This document shows positions 1 to 7,914 of a stretch of DNA of 63,709 nt, one piece after another. Under the pieces are notes generated by a model, which was not told the DNA's origin, ran no database searches, and saw only the letters and a program-made list of their open reading frames with translations. The stretch is from an uncultured Eubacteriales bacterium (lineage in GTDB: Bacteria; Bacillota; Clostridia; Oscillospirales; Acutalibacteraceae). Position 1 is the stretch's first letter. Each line of letters opens with the position of its first letter. The position numbers were made by a program, and so were the translations under genes. Where the stretch lies: assembly GCA_934457095.1 (NCBI GenBank), contig CAKSHJ010000010.1, positions 1-63,709 on the forward strand, in the 5' to 3' direction.

Positions 1-152
1 GCCAAATTTTCTTTGGTGGCAGGTTCATTTTCCAGCCACTGTGCAAAGCTTTGTACATCTCGCAAATACTTTGCAACCGTGCCTTTGCTGTGCTCCGCAC
101 TACGTAAATATTGCGCAAATTTTCGCAAATTTGCTTCCGTAATCATTCTCAT
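1..152 (-). CDS. Tyrosine recombinase, N-terminal fragment cut by window edge
   Basis: Reading leftward from an ATG at 152-150, a 50-residue open frame runs off the window. It begins MRMITEANLRKFAQYL and continues with a SAM-like fold of the sort that opens XerC/XerD-type and transposon integrases (the helix-rich core-DNA-binding domain, with the typical TVAKYLRDVQSFAQWL pattern). A strong ribosome site (AGGAGG, about 161-167) lies 9 bases upstream, which fixes the start. The catalytic half is outside the window, so activity cannot be judged. It lies beside an IS3 remnant and a guaA-integrated element, suggesting a cluster of mobile DNA. An orphan integrase of a separate element is the likeliest reading. 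Confidence 0.75.
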   Translation of the reverse strand, partial: MRMITEANLRKFAQYLRSAEHSKGTVAKYLRDVQSFAQWLENEPATKENL

Positions 153-322
153 TGTGAATCTCCTCCTGATAAGGTTTAATATTCTACAATGGAATTTCAT
201 TTGTTTTCTTTTTGCAACCAATTGTGAAGTTTTTTCGCAAGAAACATTTGATAATTTCTTTATTTTTTCTAATTGTCCGCAAATGTTTCTATGCCATTTG
301 CATAAAAAAGACACAGGTGTTT

Positions 323-880
323 TGATGTGCCCAAAAAAGTTAGACTTTTTAAGCGTATCAGTTTCATGGCTGCTACGCTTTTTTTATGCAACCAAGAGAT
401 GAAGCCTGTACTGAACAGGAGTCATCCATCCTAGTTTTTCCTTAATTCTTTGTTTGTTGTAGTATTTTATATATCGCTCGATTTCTGGTTTTAACTCTTC
501 ATAACCGTAATAAACAACGCCATAATAGATTTCCTGCTTAAGCAAGCCGAAGAAGTTTTCCATTACTGAATTATCGTGGCAGTTTCCCTTCCTAGACATA
601 CTCTAGAAGATTCTTTCTTCCTTGAGACGGTTAGAATATGCTTTCATCTGATAGGCCCAACCTTGCTCTGAGTGGAAGGTTCTACGATATGGACAATCAG
701 ATGTTACAGTTATTGCCTGTTCCAACGCGTCCATTACATTTTTAGCAGATGGTTGTTTGGCTATGCCGAAGCTAATAATTTCGCTATTACACATATCCAT
801 AGCTTAAATTGAAAAGAATACTCATTATTTTTTCCTGATTTTAACAATTCTGAATCGCCAAACTGCTCATAATAATGAAC
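323..880 (-). mobile_element. Decayed IS3-family insertion sequence (3' part only)
   Basis: The stretch at 323-345 (TGATGTGCCC then an A-run and GTTAGAC) looks like an IS3/IS150-group terminal inverted repeat. Transposase OrfB remnants run leftward into it. The 5' half of the element, including OrfA, is missing. Similarity to the family fades near position 880, close to the proposed left end of the guaA-integrated element, so that integration or a deletion may have truncated it. The other IS end was not found. Confidence 0.6.
384..880 (-). pseudogene. IS3-family transposase OrfB remnant with nonsense and frame changes
   Basis: On the minus strand, 800-603 encodes CNSEIISF...YSNRLKEERIF. After a TAG (605-603) the same frame continues as SMSRKGNCHDNSVMENFF...PVQYRLHLL, the C-terminal half of the retroviral-type integrase core. 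In the family, Gln normally stands where the stop is (IFQSMSRKGN), so one CAG-to-TAG change explains it. Farther upstream another frame (761-870) carries KPHKHWV, recalling the family's KPNQKWVTD block, so at least one frameshift and another stop (TAA just before the CNSEI block) are present. The active-site Glu region (NSVMENFFG) survives but the protein cannot be made. Inactive remnant. Confidence 0.75.
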
Positions 881-913
881 CCAGTGTTTATGCGGTTTTA
901 CGCTATTCTTGGT

Positions 914-926
914 ATTATTCCCACTC
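914..926. repeat. Left attachment core (attL-like) copy of the guaA 3' end
   Basis: The 13 bases ATTATTCCCACTC are identical to 11870-11882 and in the same orientation. A chance match this long over 11 kb is unlikely. It would be the crossover core left at the end distal to guaA. Confidence 0.65.
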
Positions 927-1026
927 GCAACCACAAAACCGACCTTAAACAATTTTGTTTTAGCGTAGTGGCACAAATTGATTTGCTTTGTCTTAGATTA
1001 TCCTATCTACATAGGTAGTCCTAACT

Positions 1027-1058
1027 TTTGCTATCATTTTGCTATCACGGATTGCTAT
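1027..1058. repeat. Integrase arm-type repeats near the left end
   Basis: TTTGCTATCA occurs at 1027-1036 and 1038-1047, and TTGCTATCA again near 1052-1060. The 21-base block 1027-1047 is repeated exactly at 11791-11811 near the other end. Short tandem repeats just inside both ends are typical of binding sites for the N-terminal arm-binding domain of Tn916-type integrases; binding is inferred. Confidence 0.6.
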
Positions 1059-1114
1059 CATACAAGCCGAATATCCGTACCAGCAATATAAATATACACT
1101 TTACAATTAATTTT

Positions 1115-2287
1115 TCAAGAGATTGGCTTGATTTTTTCAACGAAAGTATCCTTTATTTTCTTGTTGAGATCTCGCATATTCTTATACTGTGTTACATCAA
1201 TAGAGCCTACTATTTCATCGTGGAGTTTATCTGGCAAATTCGCTGAAACAAGTTCTTTATATTTATCAACGATCTGATTAACTCTAAAATGTACAAACTT
1301 GATTTTATCATCATCCGTAAGAAGATTAAACATTCCTTTGTAATCAAATCTCGAACGAAGTTCTGGAGATATTTTCTTTTTAAAGTCATCTTTGCTAATA
1401 TTAGATGTGAATACGATAATGTATCCATTTACATCATATTCTTCCGCTTGAGAGTTTACTATTTTCCCATTTTCAAGAACATCGAGAAAATAATTAAAAA
1501 CTGCATTGTCGGCTTTTTCGAATTCGTCAATAAGGATTAAACCTATGTCTGACTCATTCATACGCTTTACAAGCTCACCGCCATCGCTTCCTATGTATCC
1601 AAGTGGACTACCAATCAAACTATTCAAAGCATCGTGGCTACTGTAATTCCCAAAATTAATTTTTGCTAACTTTGACTTGCTACCTAAAGCTTTGTGTATA
1701 GAACGAGCCACTTCCGTTTTACCAACACCTGAATCGCCCATCAAAAACAGAGACAAAATCTTATGTTCACCCAATTTATTAAAGACCCGAAAGGATTCTA
1801 CAATTTCTTTAAATTCCTCTTTAAATCTTTCGTGACCATACAATCTGGAATCAAACGCTGAAAAAAAGGCTTTTAATTCGGCTTCATTCAAATCGATAAT
1901 TTTCTTTACTTGGTTAGATTTCTCAGGAGTAGAATCATTCTGTTCTGTAGAAATCTCATCTGCTTCAATTCCAATGTCAGCAAAATCATCGAAGACATAC
2001 CTAAGTGTGTACCTTATATCATTTTCATAAATTTTATCGCAGATAAAAGTAACATTGTCTCCAAATGTATTAAACAGTTGTTCAAAATGAAGTATTTGTG
2101 TATCGTTAATTTTTATAGATCCTGCTAGCGATGATAAATCAACATAGTACTCTACTGCATCGTCAAGTTCTTCAATTTTTAATGACGAAAGGAATTGCGA
2201 CATACTCAGCAATTCGTGTCCGGCAGAAATCTGTTCCTTTTTAAAATTGAAGAATTGACTCTTGTTATAAAATAATAGTTGCTTCAC
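1115..2287 (-). CDS. Stand-alone ClpB-like AAA+ ATPase, cargo gene of unknown role
   Basis: A 390-residue protein starting at a GTG that overlaps the upstream stop by four bases (GTGA), so the two are probably translationally coupled. Residues 1-150 match nothing I recognise. Residues 150-390 form one AAA+ module of the ClpA/ClpB second-ring type: Walker A GDSGVGKTE, a pore loop GYIGSDGGELV, Walker B LILIDEFEKAD, sensor-1 VFTSN and an arginine finger in ELRSRFDY. The retained aromatic pore loop suggests a threading unfoldase. Real Clp unfoldases have two rings or a protease-docking loop; neither is seen here. It is the last gene of the operon that begins with a restriction-modification system, so a defence role is plausible but unproven. 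Confidence 0.85.
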   Translation of the reverse strand: MKQLLFYNKSQFFNFKKEQISAGHELLSMSQFLSSLKIEELDDAVEYYVDLSSLAGSIKINDTQILHFEQLFNTFGDNVTFICDKIYENDIRYTLRYVFDDFADIGIEADEISTEQNDSTPEKSNQVKKIIDLNEAELKAFFSAFDSRLYGHERFKEEFKEIVESFRVFNKLGEHKILSLFLMGDSGVGKTEVARSIHKALGSKSKLAKINFGNYSSHDALNSLIGSPLGYIGSDGGELVKRMNESDIGLILIDEFEKADNAVFNYFLDVLENGKIVNSQAEEYDVNGYIIVFTSNISKDDFKKKISPELRSRFDYKGMFNLLTDDDKIKFVHFRVNQIVDKYKELVSANLPDKLHDEIVGSIDVTQYKNMRDLNKKIKDTFVEKIKPIS

Positions 2288-3165
2288 TCTGTTCCCGTCT
2301 TCCTTGTTTTCTTTTTATTTTGTACATCGTCTGACTTAGGCTGCACCACTTGCACAATCGCCAATAAATCAATGTAATTATAATCGCCAGTATCATCCTC
2401 ACTTTTTAACTTTATAACAGTTGGCTGAGAATATTGGCTATTATGTATTTCTGAATCAGTATCATCGCTTGATGACTGACCAAGTTCTTGAAAAAACTCA
2501 AAAGAATTCTTCAAACTATTTATTTTTGTTTTTCCTTTGTAGATACCAATTACGGAAACATTTCCAATAAACAGATCATCTACGTTGTATAAATTTTCAA
2601 ATTCGCTTTCAAACGTAAGTGGTATTTTAACCAGTAACTTATCTTCGCTGCCGGTTATTTCTCCTTTTAGTTTATAAGAGTAATCCTTAAACATTGAATT
2701 AAAGAGATTATTTATATCTAATCCACCAGCTTCAGGCAACTTCATACCTTTAAAAGAACCGTTCGAGAACATTTTAACGGTTCTTAATTCGGTTTCGTTT
2801 TCCAATGAAAGAGAAACATTATCGATTCTAACAAGTTGTCCTTCTGCCATATTTTCAGGAAAAGTGGTAATTACATCACATTTTTCCATAACTTCATTAA
2901 GAATCAATGATTTTGTCATAGTTACCTTAAAGTTTTCAAGAACTTTTTGAGAATCGGTGGAACCAGATTTTACTCCTGCGCCGACTTCAGCAGTAAACAA
3001 CTTCAGAAATTTTGTGCCCATTTTTGCCTGCATTTCAGCATCTATGGTATCGTCTTGAGATGTTTCGATAGAACCATCCGTCTTAATAATGTTACTGAGC
3101 ATCATCTTGATTTCATACACTTTTGAAAAATTCATATAGTAAACATTAAAAAGCAAACTACTCAC
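2284..3165 (-). CDS. Unknown cargo protein (possibly DUF6414-like), partner of the AAA+ gene
   Basis: A 293-residue cytosolic protein with no signal peptide. The start is taken as a GTG directly after the TGA of the methyltransferase gene; an internal ATG at 3135 (MNFSKVYEIK) is an alternative. The middle is beta-rich with repeated hydrophobic strands (VRIDNVSLSL, LLVKIPLTF, IGNVSVIGIYKGK), and the C-terminus is polar, ending in a basic KKKTRK tail. The general layout (short helical start, charged low-complexity stretch, beta core) reminds me of DUF6414 proteins, but this is an impression, not a match. It overlaps the ATPase gene by four bases, so the two products probably act together. Confidence 0.7.
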   Translation of the reverse strand: MSSLLFNVYYMNFSKVYEIKMMLSNIIKTDGSIETSQDDTIDAEMQAKMGTKFLKLFTAEVGAGVKSGSTDSQKVLENFKVTMTKSLILNEVMEKCDVITTFPENMAEGQLVRIDNVSLSLENETELRTVKMFSNGSFKGMKLPEAGGLDINNLFNSMFKDYSYKLKGEITGSEDKLLVKIPLTFESEFENLYNVDDLFIGNVSVIGIYKGKTKINSLKNSFEFFQELGQSSSDDTDSEIHNSQYSQPTVIKLKSEDDTGDYNYIDLLAIVQVVQPKSDDVQNKKKTRKTGTE

Positions 3166-3912
3166 TCACTTTCTAAACACGAACAAATACTCGTGTGCTA
3201 TAAGCAAAAAATTATATTTTACGCTATTGGTTTTCCAATAACCCGTTGCCTTACAGTTGTGTTGTTCTTTGATAATCAGTTCTTTGAGTTTAAACCCTGC
3301 TTCTTCAAAGATACGCATAACATCAAAAGACATTGGTATCATACAGCCTTTTTGGCGTGTATCCCCCATAAGAACGGCACAGAACTTTTCCTTTTTCAAA
3401 ACACGGTAGCTTTCTGCCGCAACCTTTTTCATTTCCTCAAGAAAATCTTTTACCTTTAACAAAGATAAATCTTCGGGAATATCTTCACTGTACTGAATAA
3501 TATCAGCATAAGGCGGATGAGTGCAGATTAAATCAATGCTGTTATCTGGCATGAAATCAAGATTTCTTGCATCGCCTTTATGTAAATATACTTTCCCATT
3601 TGCACCTTCGTGTTCAAATGTTGTTTTTTCCTTACAACGAGCAAGAGCAACATCATTTACATCTACGCCGATAATATCACGGTTTAACAGCTTTGCTTCG
3701 ACAAGCGTAGTTCCGCCGCCCGCAAACTGATCAAGAACTAAATCGTTCTCTTTTGAATAGCGGAGCAGAATATTTCGAGGAATATATGGCGACCAATTAC
3801 CACGCCACTTTGCATCGTGGGTAGCCCAATCGCCACGTTTTGGAAAAGACCAATGTGTAGTCATTTCTAACTCGAAATCTTCCGGCTCCCATTTTGTTAT
3901 TTTCTTTGCCAT
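3166..3912 (-). CDS. Second DNA methyltransferase of the restriction system
   Basis: A 248-residue SAM-dependent DNA methyltransferase. The SAM-binding motif comes first (LDQFAGGGTTLVEAKLL, about residues 58-74, then GVDVN). The catalytic motif follows (ICTHPPYADIIQYS, about 130), in the order of N4/N6-modifying enzymes that lack a large inserted recognition domain. The usual D/N/S before PPY is His here; THPPY does occur in related enzymes, so it need not be dead. The N-terminus (MTTHWSFPKRGDWATHDAKWRGNWSPY) is characteristic of this subfamily. The ATG overlaps the endonuclease stop by one base (TAATG). In DpnII-type loci the second methylase can protect single-stranded or incoming DNA, which may be its job here. 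Confidence 0.85.
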   Translation of the reverse strand: MAKKITKWEPEDFELEMTTHWSFPKRGDWATHDAKWRGNWSPYIPRNILLRYSKENDLVLDQFAGGGTTLVEAKLLNRDIIGVDVNDVALARCKEKTTFEHEGANGKVYLHKGDARNLDFMPDNSIDLICTHPPYADIIQYSEDIPEDLSLLKVKDFLEEMKKVAAESYRVLKKEKFCAVLMGDTRQKGCMIPMSFDVMRIFEEAGFKLKELIIKEQHNCKATGYWKTNSVKYNFLLIAHEYLFVFRK

Positions 3913-4787
3913 TATTTAAAGACCTCGCTAATCACACCATCTTCCAAATCTTTAATGTTGTAGATGTGCTGCATAACGTCAAAAGTTTCTTCAAGATTGT
4001 TTTTTGCGCTTGTCCATCCCTTGCCGTCTGTAAACCAAACGAACGTAAAGCCGTTGATAGTATCAGTTTCTAACGCAAGCGTTTTGTAGCTACGGGCAGT
4101 TTCGTTGAGCTTACTGCCGCCGCTGCCATAGAAGTTCGTTTCAATGCCATAAATCATAGTGGGCGTTTTGACAACGAAATCGAAACGCTTTTCCATTTTG
4201 CCTTGATTGGAAATAGCAGACAGATCGATGTCCCATTTTGCAGTAATCTGATGAATATACATTTCCTTGAAATAGGTCTTGCCTTTTACAAAACCGGCTT
4301 TCTTAATAAAGCTCTCAACCAAATCCTCCATCAAATGACCGCCACGATTTTTACGACCGTTGGAATCAAGACCTGTTTCAACTCCTGTTGCGTAGTCTAC
4401 CAAATTGTTCACAATATGATTTTCCAACAAATCAAACAACCCGGTTTCACGCATAAAGTATTTGTATCTCTCATTATGAGCGTGGCTGTTCGGCGGATAC
4501 TTCCCAAAATCGAATTGGAATAAATGACCGCCATTTTCATCCTGACAGTAGATTTCATTTGCTCGAACTGCTAAGAGCAGAGGGATACACTTTAATACTT
4601 CGGGATATTTTTTCATCAAATTCTCAAAATCAGCTTCTATGTTTTTAGAGCCAATGAGAGAATTTAAGATATTAAGTTCAACCTTAATGCCATCCACATT
4701 TCTGTGAACCTTTTCAAAGTCTATGTAATAACCATAATCTGCGATACTATCACGAAAACCTGATAGCCATTTACTAAAATCTCGCAT
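3912..4787 (-). CDS. DpnII-family type II restriction endonuclease
   Basis: A 291-residue endonuclease of the DpnII/MboI family, close to the usual 280-300. The family start MRDFSKWLSGFRDSIADYGYYIDF is plain, and a conserved block GKNRGGHLMEDLVE-like (RKNRGGHLMEDLV) follows near residue 150, then DFVVKTPTMIYGIETNFYGSGGSKLNET with a D...ExN catalytic pattern. The start chosen is ATG 4787, with GGAG eight bases upstream; a GTG at 4796 is less likely. Family members cleave GATC, but the site here is inferred. It sits between a small Cys protein and the second methyltransferase in one minus-strand operon led by the Dam-type methylase. Confidence 0.92.
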   Translation of the reverse strand: MRDFSKWLSGFRDSIADYGYYIDFEKVHRNVDGIKVELNILNSLIGSKNIEADFENLMKKYPEVLKCIPLLLAVRANEIYCQDENGGHLFQFDFGKYPPNSHAHNERYKYFMRETGLFDLLENHIVNNLVDYATGVETGLDSNGRKNRGGHLMEDLVESFIKKAGFVKGKTYFKEMYIHQITAKWDIDLSAISNQGKMEKRFDFVVKTPTMIYGIETNFYGSGGSKLNETARSYKTLALETDTINGFTFVWFTDGKGWTSAKNNLEETFDVMQHIYNIKDLEDGVISEVFK

Positions 4788-4814
4788 TTTACACACTCCA
4801 ATGTAATTAAAAAA

Positions 4815-5069
4815 TCATAAACTTCTTTTTCTGCCTTCGTCATATCCTTCGTCGTATGCACCTTTGGCATCCTTATGGCGTACAGTCCCCGCCTGACTAT
4901 ACGGTAAATGCGAAAGATCTGTTTTTCTGGCATTTCCAGCCATACCATCTCGTAATCCTTCCTCATACGCACAGCCGGCACAAATATGGCGATCACCGTG
5001 CTGATTATCTTGTGCCTCAGGAAGTGAATTATATTCATTTAAATAACGATGGTCTTTTTTGCAAATCAT
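4815..5069 (-). CDS. Small cysteine protein inside the restriction operon
   Basis: An 84-residue protein with an excellent ribosome site (AAGGAGG, 9 bases before the ATG at 5069). It has a CKKDHRYL...HGDRHICAGCAYEEGLRDG pattern that could bind a metal (C3 plus CAGC), and acidic, Gly-rich repeats near the end (GAYDEGYDEG). Proteins of this look recur beside restriction enzymes in gut Firmicutes, but I do not know a function. It lies between the adenine methylase (20 bases downstream of it) and the endonuclease, so it may aid assembly or timing of the system. An overlapping frame at 4721-5038 lacks a ribosome site and is rejected. Confidence 0.75.
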   Translation of the reverse strand: MICKKDHRYLNEYNSLPEAQDNQHGDRHICAGCAYEEGLRDGMAGNARKTDLSHLPYSQAGTVRHKDAKGAYDEGYDEGRKRSL

Positions 5070-5088
5070 AAATTTTTCCTCCTTTATC

Positions 5089-6159
5089 TTAGAAATTGCT
5101 AATAAGCAATTCTTTAATTTTTCCTCTTGCTTCGCTGTTACAGTTAATCATTCTTGTCGCTTCAACACGTTTTATTTTATGAGCAGAGTAAATATTATCA
5201 AAGAAATCATCTTCTGTATTTGAGTTTTTGGGATCAGAATTACTGATTACGACTTTAGCACCTTTTCTGTGCATATCATCAACGAACTTTGCAAGTTCAA
5301 TCTGTTCCTCATCGTTGAACAAATTCTCGGTATATGCCGTAAAACTTGCTGTATCTGTAATAGGTCTGTATGGGGGATCAAAATAAACAAAGGTATTTTC
5401 ATCAATTAAGTTAGCTGACTCTCTGTAATCTCCGCATACGATAGTAACTCTCTGCAACTTCTCTGATACTGCTTTGAGATTGTTTTCATCACAAATCATA
5501 GGATTCTTGTAAGAGCCCATAGGAACATTGAACAAGCCTTTTTTATTTACACGGAACAAACCATTGAAACAAGTTTTATTAAGAAAAATCATCAATGCCG
5601 CTTTTTCAATATTGATGTTCTCGTTTCCATTGACCTTTAAATCATTAAAACGCTCACGCTTTTGCATATAATATGCTTTTCGTTCATCCGTATTAAGCGG
5701 AATAAAATCGTTCTGCATAGTGTAAAGCATTTCTATCAAAGCATCAACATCATCGCGAATAATGCGATATGTATTGATGAGTTCAGCATTAATATCGCTG
5801 ATATAAACTTCTTCTAAATCATACTTGCTGAGAATATCAAACAAAACTGCACCGCCGCCAACAAATGGCTCAGCATATTTTGTAATTCTTCCACTATCAA
5901 ACGGATAGTAACGTTCAATCTCTTTAATGAGCTGACCTTTGCCGCCTGCCCATTTCAAGAAAGGTTTAACCGCTTTTTCATCAGTTTTACTATATCGTGT
6001 ACTTCTTGCATCTATCGGTTTTTCTGCCGAAGTAGGTATAATCCACATATTGCCCACCATAGTTGCCTCAGCAATTCTTTGTTCAGAACACAGAACCGCT
6101 ACTCTTCTTTGAGAAATACCCCACTTATCAGCGGCTTCTCTTGCAGACATAAATTCCAT
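5089..6159 (-). CDS. Dam-type adenine methylase with N-terminal helix-turn-helix
   Basis: A 356-residue fusion. Residues 1-50 (REAADKWGISQRRVAVLCSEQRI...MWIIPTSAEKP) are a DNA-binding helix-turn-helix. From residue 65 a complete Dam/DpnM-type N6-adenine methyltransferase follows: PFLKWAGGKGQ and EPFVGGGAVLFD for SAM, then FVYFDPPYRP near residue 255 for catalysis, in alpha-class order. It would methylate the A of GATC and protect the host from the adjacent DpnII-type endonuclease. The ATG has AGGAGG five bases upstream. It heads the operon behind a clear promoter at 6199-6227, and the HTH domain may let the methylase repress its own operon, as controller proteins do; that is inference. Confidence 0.93.
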   Translation of the reverse strand: MEFMSAREAADKWGISQRRVAVLCSEQRIAEATMVGNMWIIPTSAEKPIDARSTRYSKTDEKAVKPFLKWAGGKGQLIKEIERYYPFDSGRITKYAEPFVGGGAVLFDILSKYDLEEVYISDINAELINTYRIIRDDVDALIEMLYTMQNDFIPLNTDERKAYYMQKRERFNDLKVNGNENINIEKAALMIFLNKTCFNGLFRVNKKGLFNVPMGSYKNPMICDENNLKAVSEKLQRVTIVCGDYRESANLIDENTFVYFDPPYRPITDTASFTAYTENLFNDEEQIELAKFVDDMHRKGAKVVISNSDPKNSNTEDDFFDNIYSAHKIKRVEATRMINCNSEARGKIKELLISNF

Positions 6160-6198
6160 AACAACCTCCTGAATACACCCCGTTCGTACTTGTATAAT

Positions 6199-6227
6199 AT
6201 TATATTCTAAAACTCGAACAATAACAA
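6199..6227 (-). promoter_or_regulatory. Promoter of the restriction-modification operon
   Basis: On the minus strand TTGTTA (6227-6222), a 17-base spacer and a perfect TATAAT (6204-6199) lie 40 bases before the methylase start. A GTTCG/CGAAC inverted pair (6182-6186 and 6214-6218) flanks the -10 box and could be an operator. Confidence 0.7.
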
Positions 6228-6278
6228 TACCATTTTCAAAAAAGATTGTAAACTTTTTTATTGCTCTAAATAAGTAAT

Positions 6279-6304
6279 GGCGGCAGAGATTACTCCCTGC
6301 CGCC
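6279..6304. repeat. GC-rich hairpin after tnpV
   Basis: GGCGGCAG and CTGCCGCC form an eight-pair stem with a ten-base loop just past the tnpV stop. There is no clear T-run, so it may be a weak terminator or an mRNA 3' stabiliser. Confidence 0.5.
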
Positions 6305-6311
6305 GCTACGT

Positions 6312-6695
6312 TTATACTGTGTAAATCATTTCTGCATTTACAATTTCCGTTGCACGATTACGGATATTGTTCATCTTCTGCACCCACGCCATTTGATCGG
6401 TTGCCTTTAAGCTTTCCGTTACATTTTCTTTTTCGGAAAGTTCTTTTACCAACCGAAGAAACAATGCTGTTGCCTGTTGTTCAACCTCATCAAGATAAGC
6501 GGTGAGTTTTCCTGAAGTCATCAAATTGGCGTATAAAACACGATGATTTTCTTTCAAAAACCGTTTGTGCCGCATACCCCATACACCGATATTTTCGTGT
6601 TCTTCTTCGGTGGGTAATGCAAGGTCAGGTAAGTAATAATCGCCTTGCAAAGTGTAACTGATACCCGTTCTTTCATCTGTAAAAAGCTTTTTCAT
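6312..6695 (-). CDS. TnpV-type transposon protein
   Basis: A 127-residue protein recognised as TnpV, a small protein of unknown biochemical role found in many mobilizable elements of Clostridia, usually next to relaxase and integrase genes. Family marks are MKKLFTDERTGISYTLQGDYYLPDL, then GVWGMRHKRFLKENHRVLYANLMTSGKL in the middle and a helical, acidic C-terminal half. No catalytic motif is visible. It starts nine bases after the relaxase stop, so it is probably co-transcribed. It supports calling the region a mobilizable element but says nothing about mechanism. Confidence 0.85.
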   Translation of the reverse strand: MKKLFTDERTGISYTLQGDYYLPDLALPTEEEHENIGVWGMRHKRFLKENHRVLYANLMTSGKLTAYLDEVEQQATALFLRLVKELSEKENVTESLKATDQMAWVQKMNNIRNRATEIVNAEMIYTV

Positions 6696-6704
6696 AGTGT
6701 GTTC

Positions 6705-7886
6705 CTACCTTTCATAATCTTTATTTTTTCTAAAGCGTTCGTCACGCTGCTTAGACTGTTTTGGCTCTTTGGCTTTTGCCAAAAGCTCATCAATTTGTTT
6801 GCTACCAAATACCTTTCGGAGCAAATTATAATCCCGATTTTGTGTCACTAATTTTTTATTTTCATTGGCAAGTTTACCGTTGTCTTTTCGTAAGTGTTCA
6901 TTCTCTCGATATAGATTTCGATTAGTAATATTCAAGCGGTGGTAACTGTCTAACGCCTGATAATACATAGACATTACCGAGCTAATTACCTTTCGTAATT
7001 TCTTTATCAGCGGCTCAACGAACTTCGTCTTATAACTCTTTGCCGACATCAATGGTGGTGGCTCTTGGAGCTGATAATCGGGCTCGGTGTCCAATTTTTT
7101 AGCAAGTTCTTCAATCACTTGCTCGCCCTTGCTGTAATTGCTGATACGATCTTGGTACACTTCAAATTCGTCTTTTTTATCAGCAAGTTTGCTTTCGAGT
7201 TCTGCAATTTCCTTTGTTCTCTGCTCCTTTTTATAATCAAGAACGGACAAGTGTTCACGCTTCTTTCCAAGCTGAAGCCACTCAACTCCGTGCCGCTTCA
7301 TTACATCTGCAAGGACTTCTTTTTCGGATTGTACCCACTGACTCCACTCGGTTTCTTCACGGCTACCACCTTTGAAACCTTGCATAGCCAACGCTTGTTT
7401 CAGTGTTACCCTTGTGTCCAATCCACGCTTACTGCCTGTCATAAAAGGGACAAAATCTATATGCAGGTGGGGTGTTTCTTCATCCAAATGCAAGTGAGCC
7501 GAGAACACCCGAAGTTGAGGATTTCTCTCTATAAATCCGCTATAATACTCATCCAAAATTTTTCCTGCGAGTTCACAATGCTCCCCTTGAACATTGGTAT
7601 CATCCCTATTTCCAATCTGCACAACAATCTCGTGGAACAATTTTTCCTGCTTGCCCGTGCGTATTTTTTTATAATAATCATCTATCTTTCGGTCGGCTCT
7701 TGTCTGCTTATCGTTGCATCTTTTCACGGCATCATCAAAGAGTTCGTGATATACATTGCGGATATTTTCATTACAACAACAGATATTGTTTTGTGTACGT
7801 TCGGCATCCACATTTGAAGCCTTGAACTTACGGCTATTGTGTGCTTGCGAGCCTTTACCGACCTCTATACTTATCGTTCTCTCCAT
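6705..7886 (-). CDS. MobV-family relaxase
   Basis: A 393-residue relaxase that would nick oriT and lead single-stranded transfer. The catalytic centre is visible as a metal-binding HLHLDEETPHLHIDFVPF near residue 132, the HxDExxPHxH pattern of MobV/Pre relaxases. The N-terminus has the usual KGSQAHNSRKFKASNVDAER. The C-terminal half (about 215-390) is a charged coiled coil (ELESKLADKKDEF and NRNLYRENEHLRKDNGKL), common in this family for protein contacts. A GGAAGG ribosome site precedes the ATG. Palindromes that look like oriT lie directly upstream (7915-7990). No coupling protein is present, so transfer would need another element's apparatus. Confidence 0.92.
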   Translation of the reverse strand: MERTISIEVGKGSQAHNSRKFKASNVDAERTQNNICCCNENIRNVYHELFDDAVKRCNDKQTRADRKIDDYYKKIRTGKQEKLFHEIVVQIGNRDDTNVQGEHCELAGKILDEYYSGFIERNPQLRVFSAHLHLDEETPHLHIDFVPFMTGSKRGLDTRVTLKQALAMQGFKGGSREETEWSQWVQSEKEVLADVMKRHGVEWLQLGKKREHLSVLDYKKEQRTKEIAELESKLADKKDEFEVYQDRISNYSKGEQVIEELAKKLDTEPDYQLQEPPPLMSAKSYKTKFVEPLIKKLRKVISSVMSMYYQALDSYHRLNITNRNLYRENEHLRKDNGKLANENKKLVTQNRDYNLLRKVFGSKQIDELLAKAKEPKQSKQRDERFRKNKDYER

Positions 7887-7914
7887 TATTTATCACTTCC
7901 TTCCTCTAAAAAAG

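Noticed and set aside
13..402. 129-residue plus-strand frame at the left edge
   Set aside because: It is antisense to the integrase start and IS3 remnant and has no family likeness.
1013..1030. GTCCTAACTTTTG as the missing IS3 terminal repeat
   Set aside because: The likeness to the inverse of 323-345 is short, and the arm-repeat interpretation explains the following bases better.
4721..5038. 105-residue frame overlapping the small Cys gene
   Set aside because: No ribosome site and unusual composition; the other frame has AAGGAGG and a plausible domain.
7065..7817. 250-residue plus-strand frame antisense to the relaxase
   Set aside because: A shadow of the MobV gene; no ribosome site or motif.
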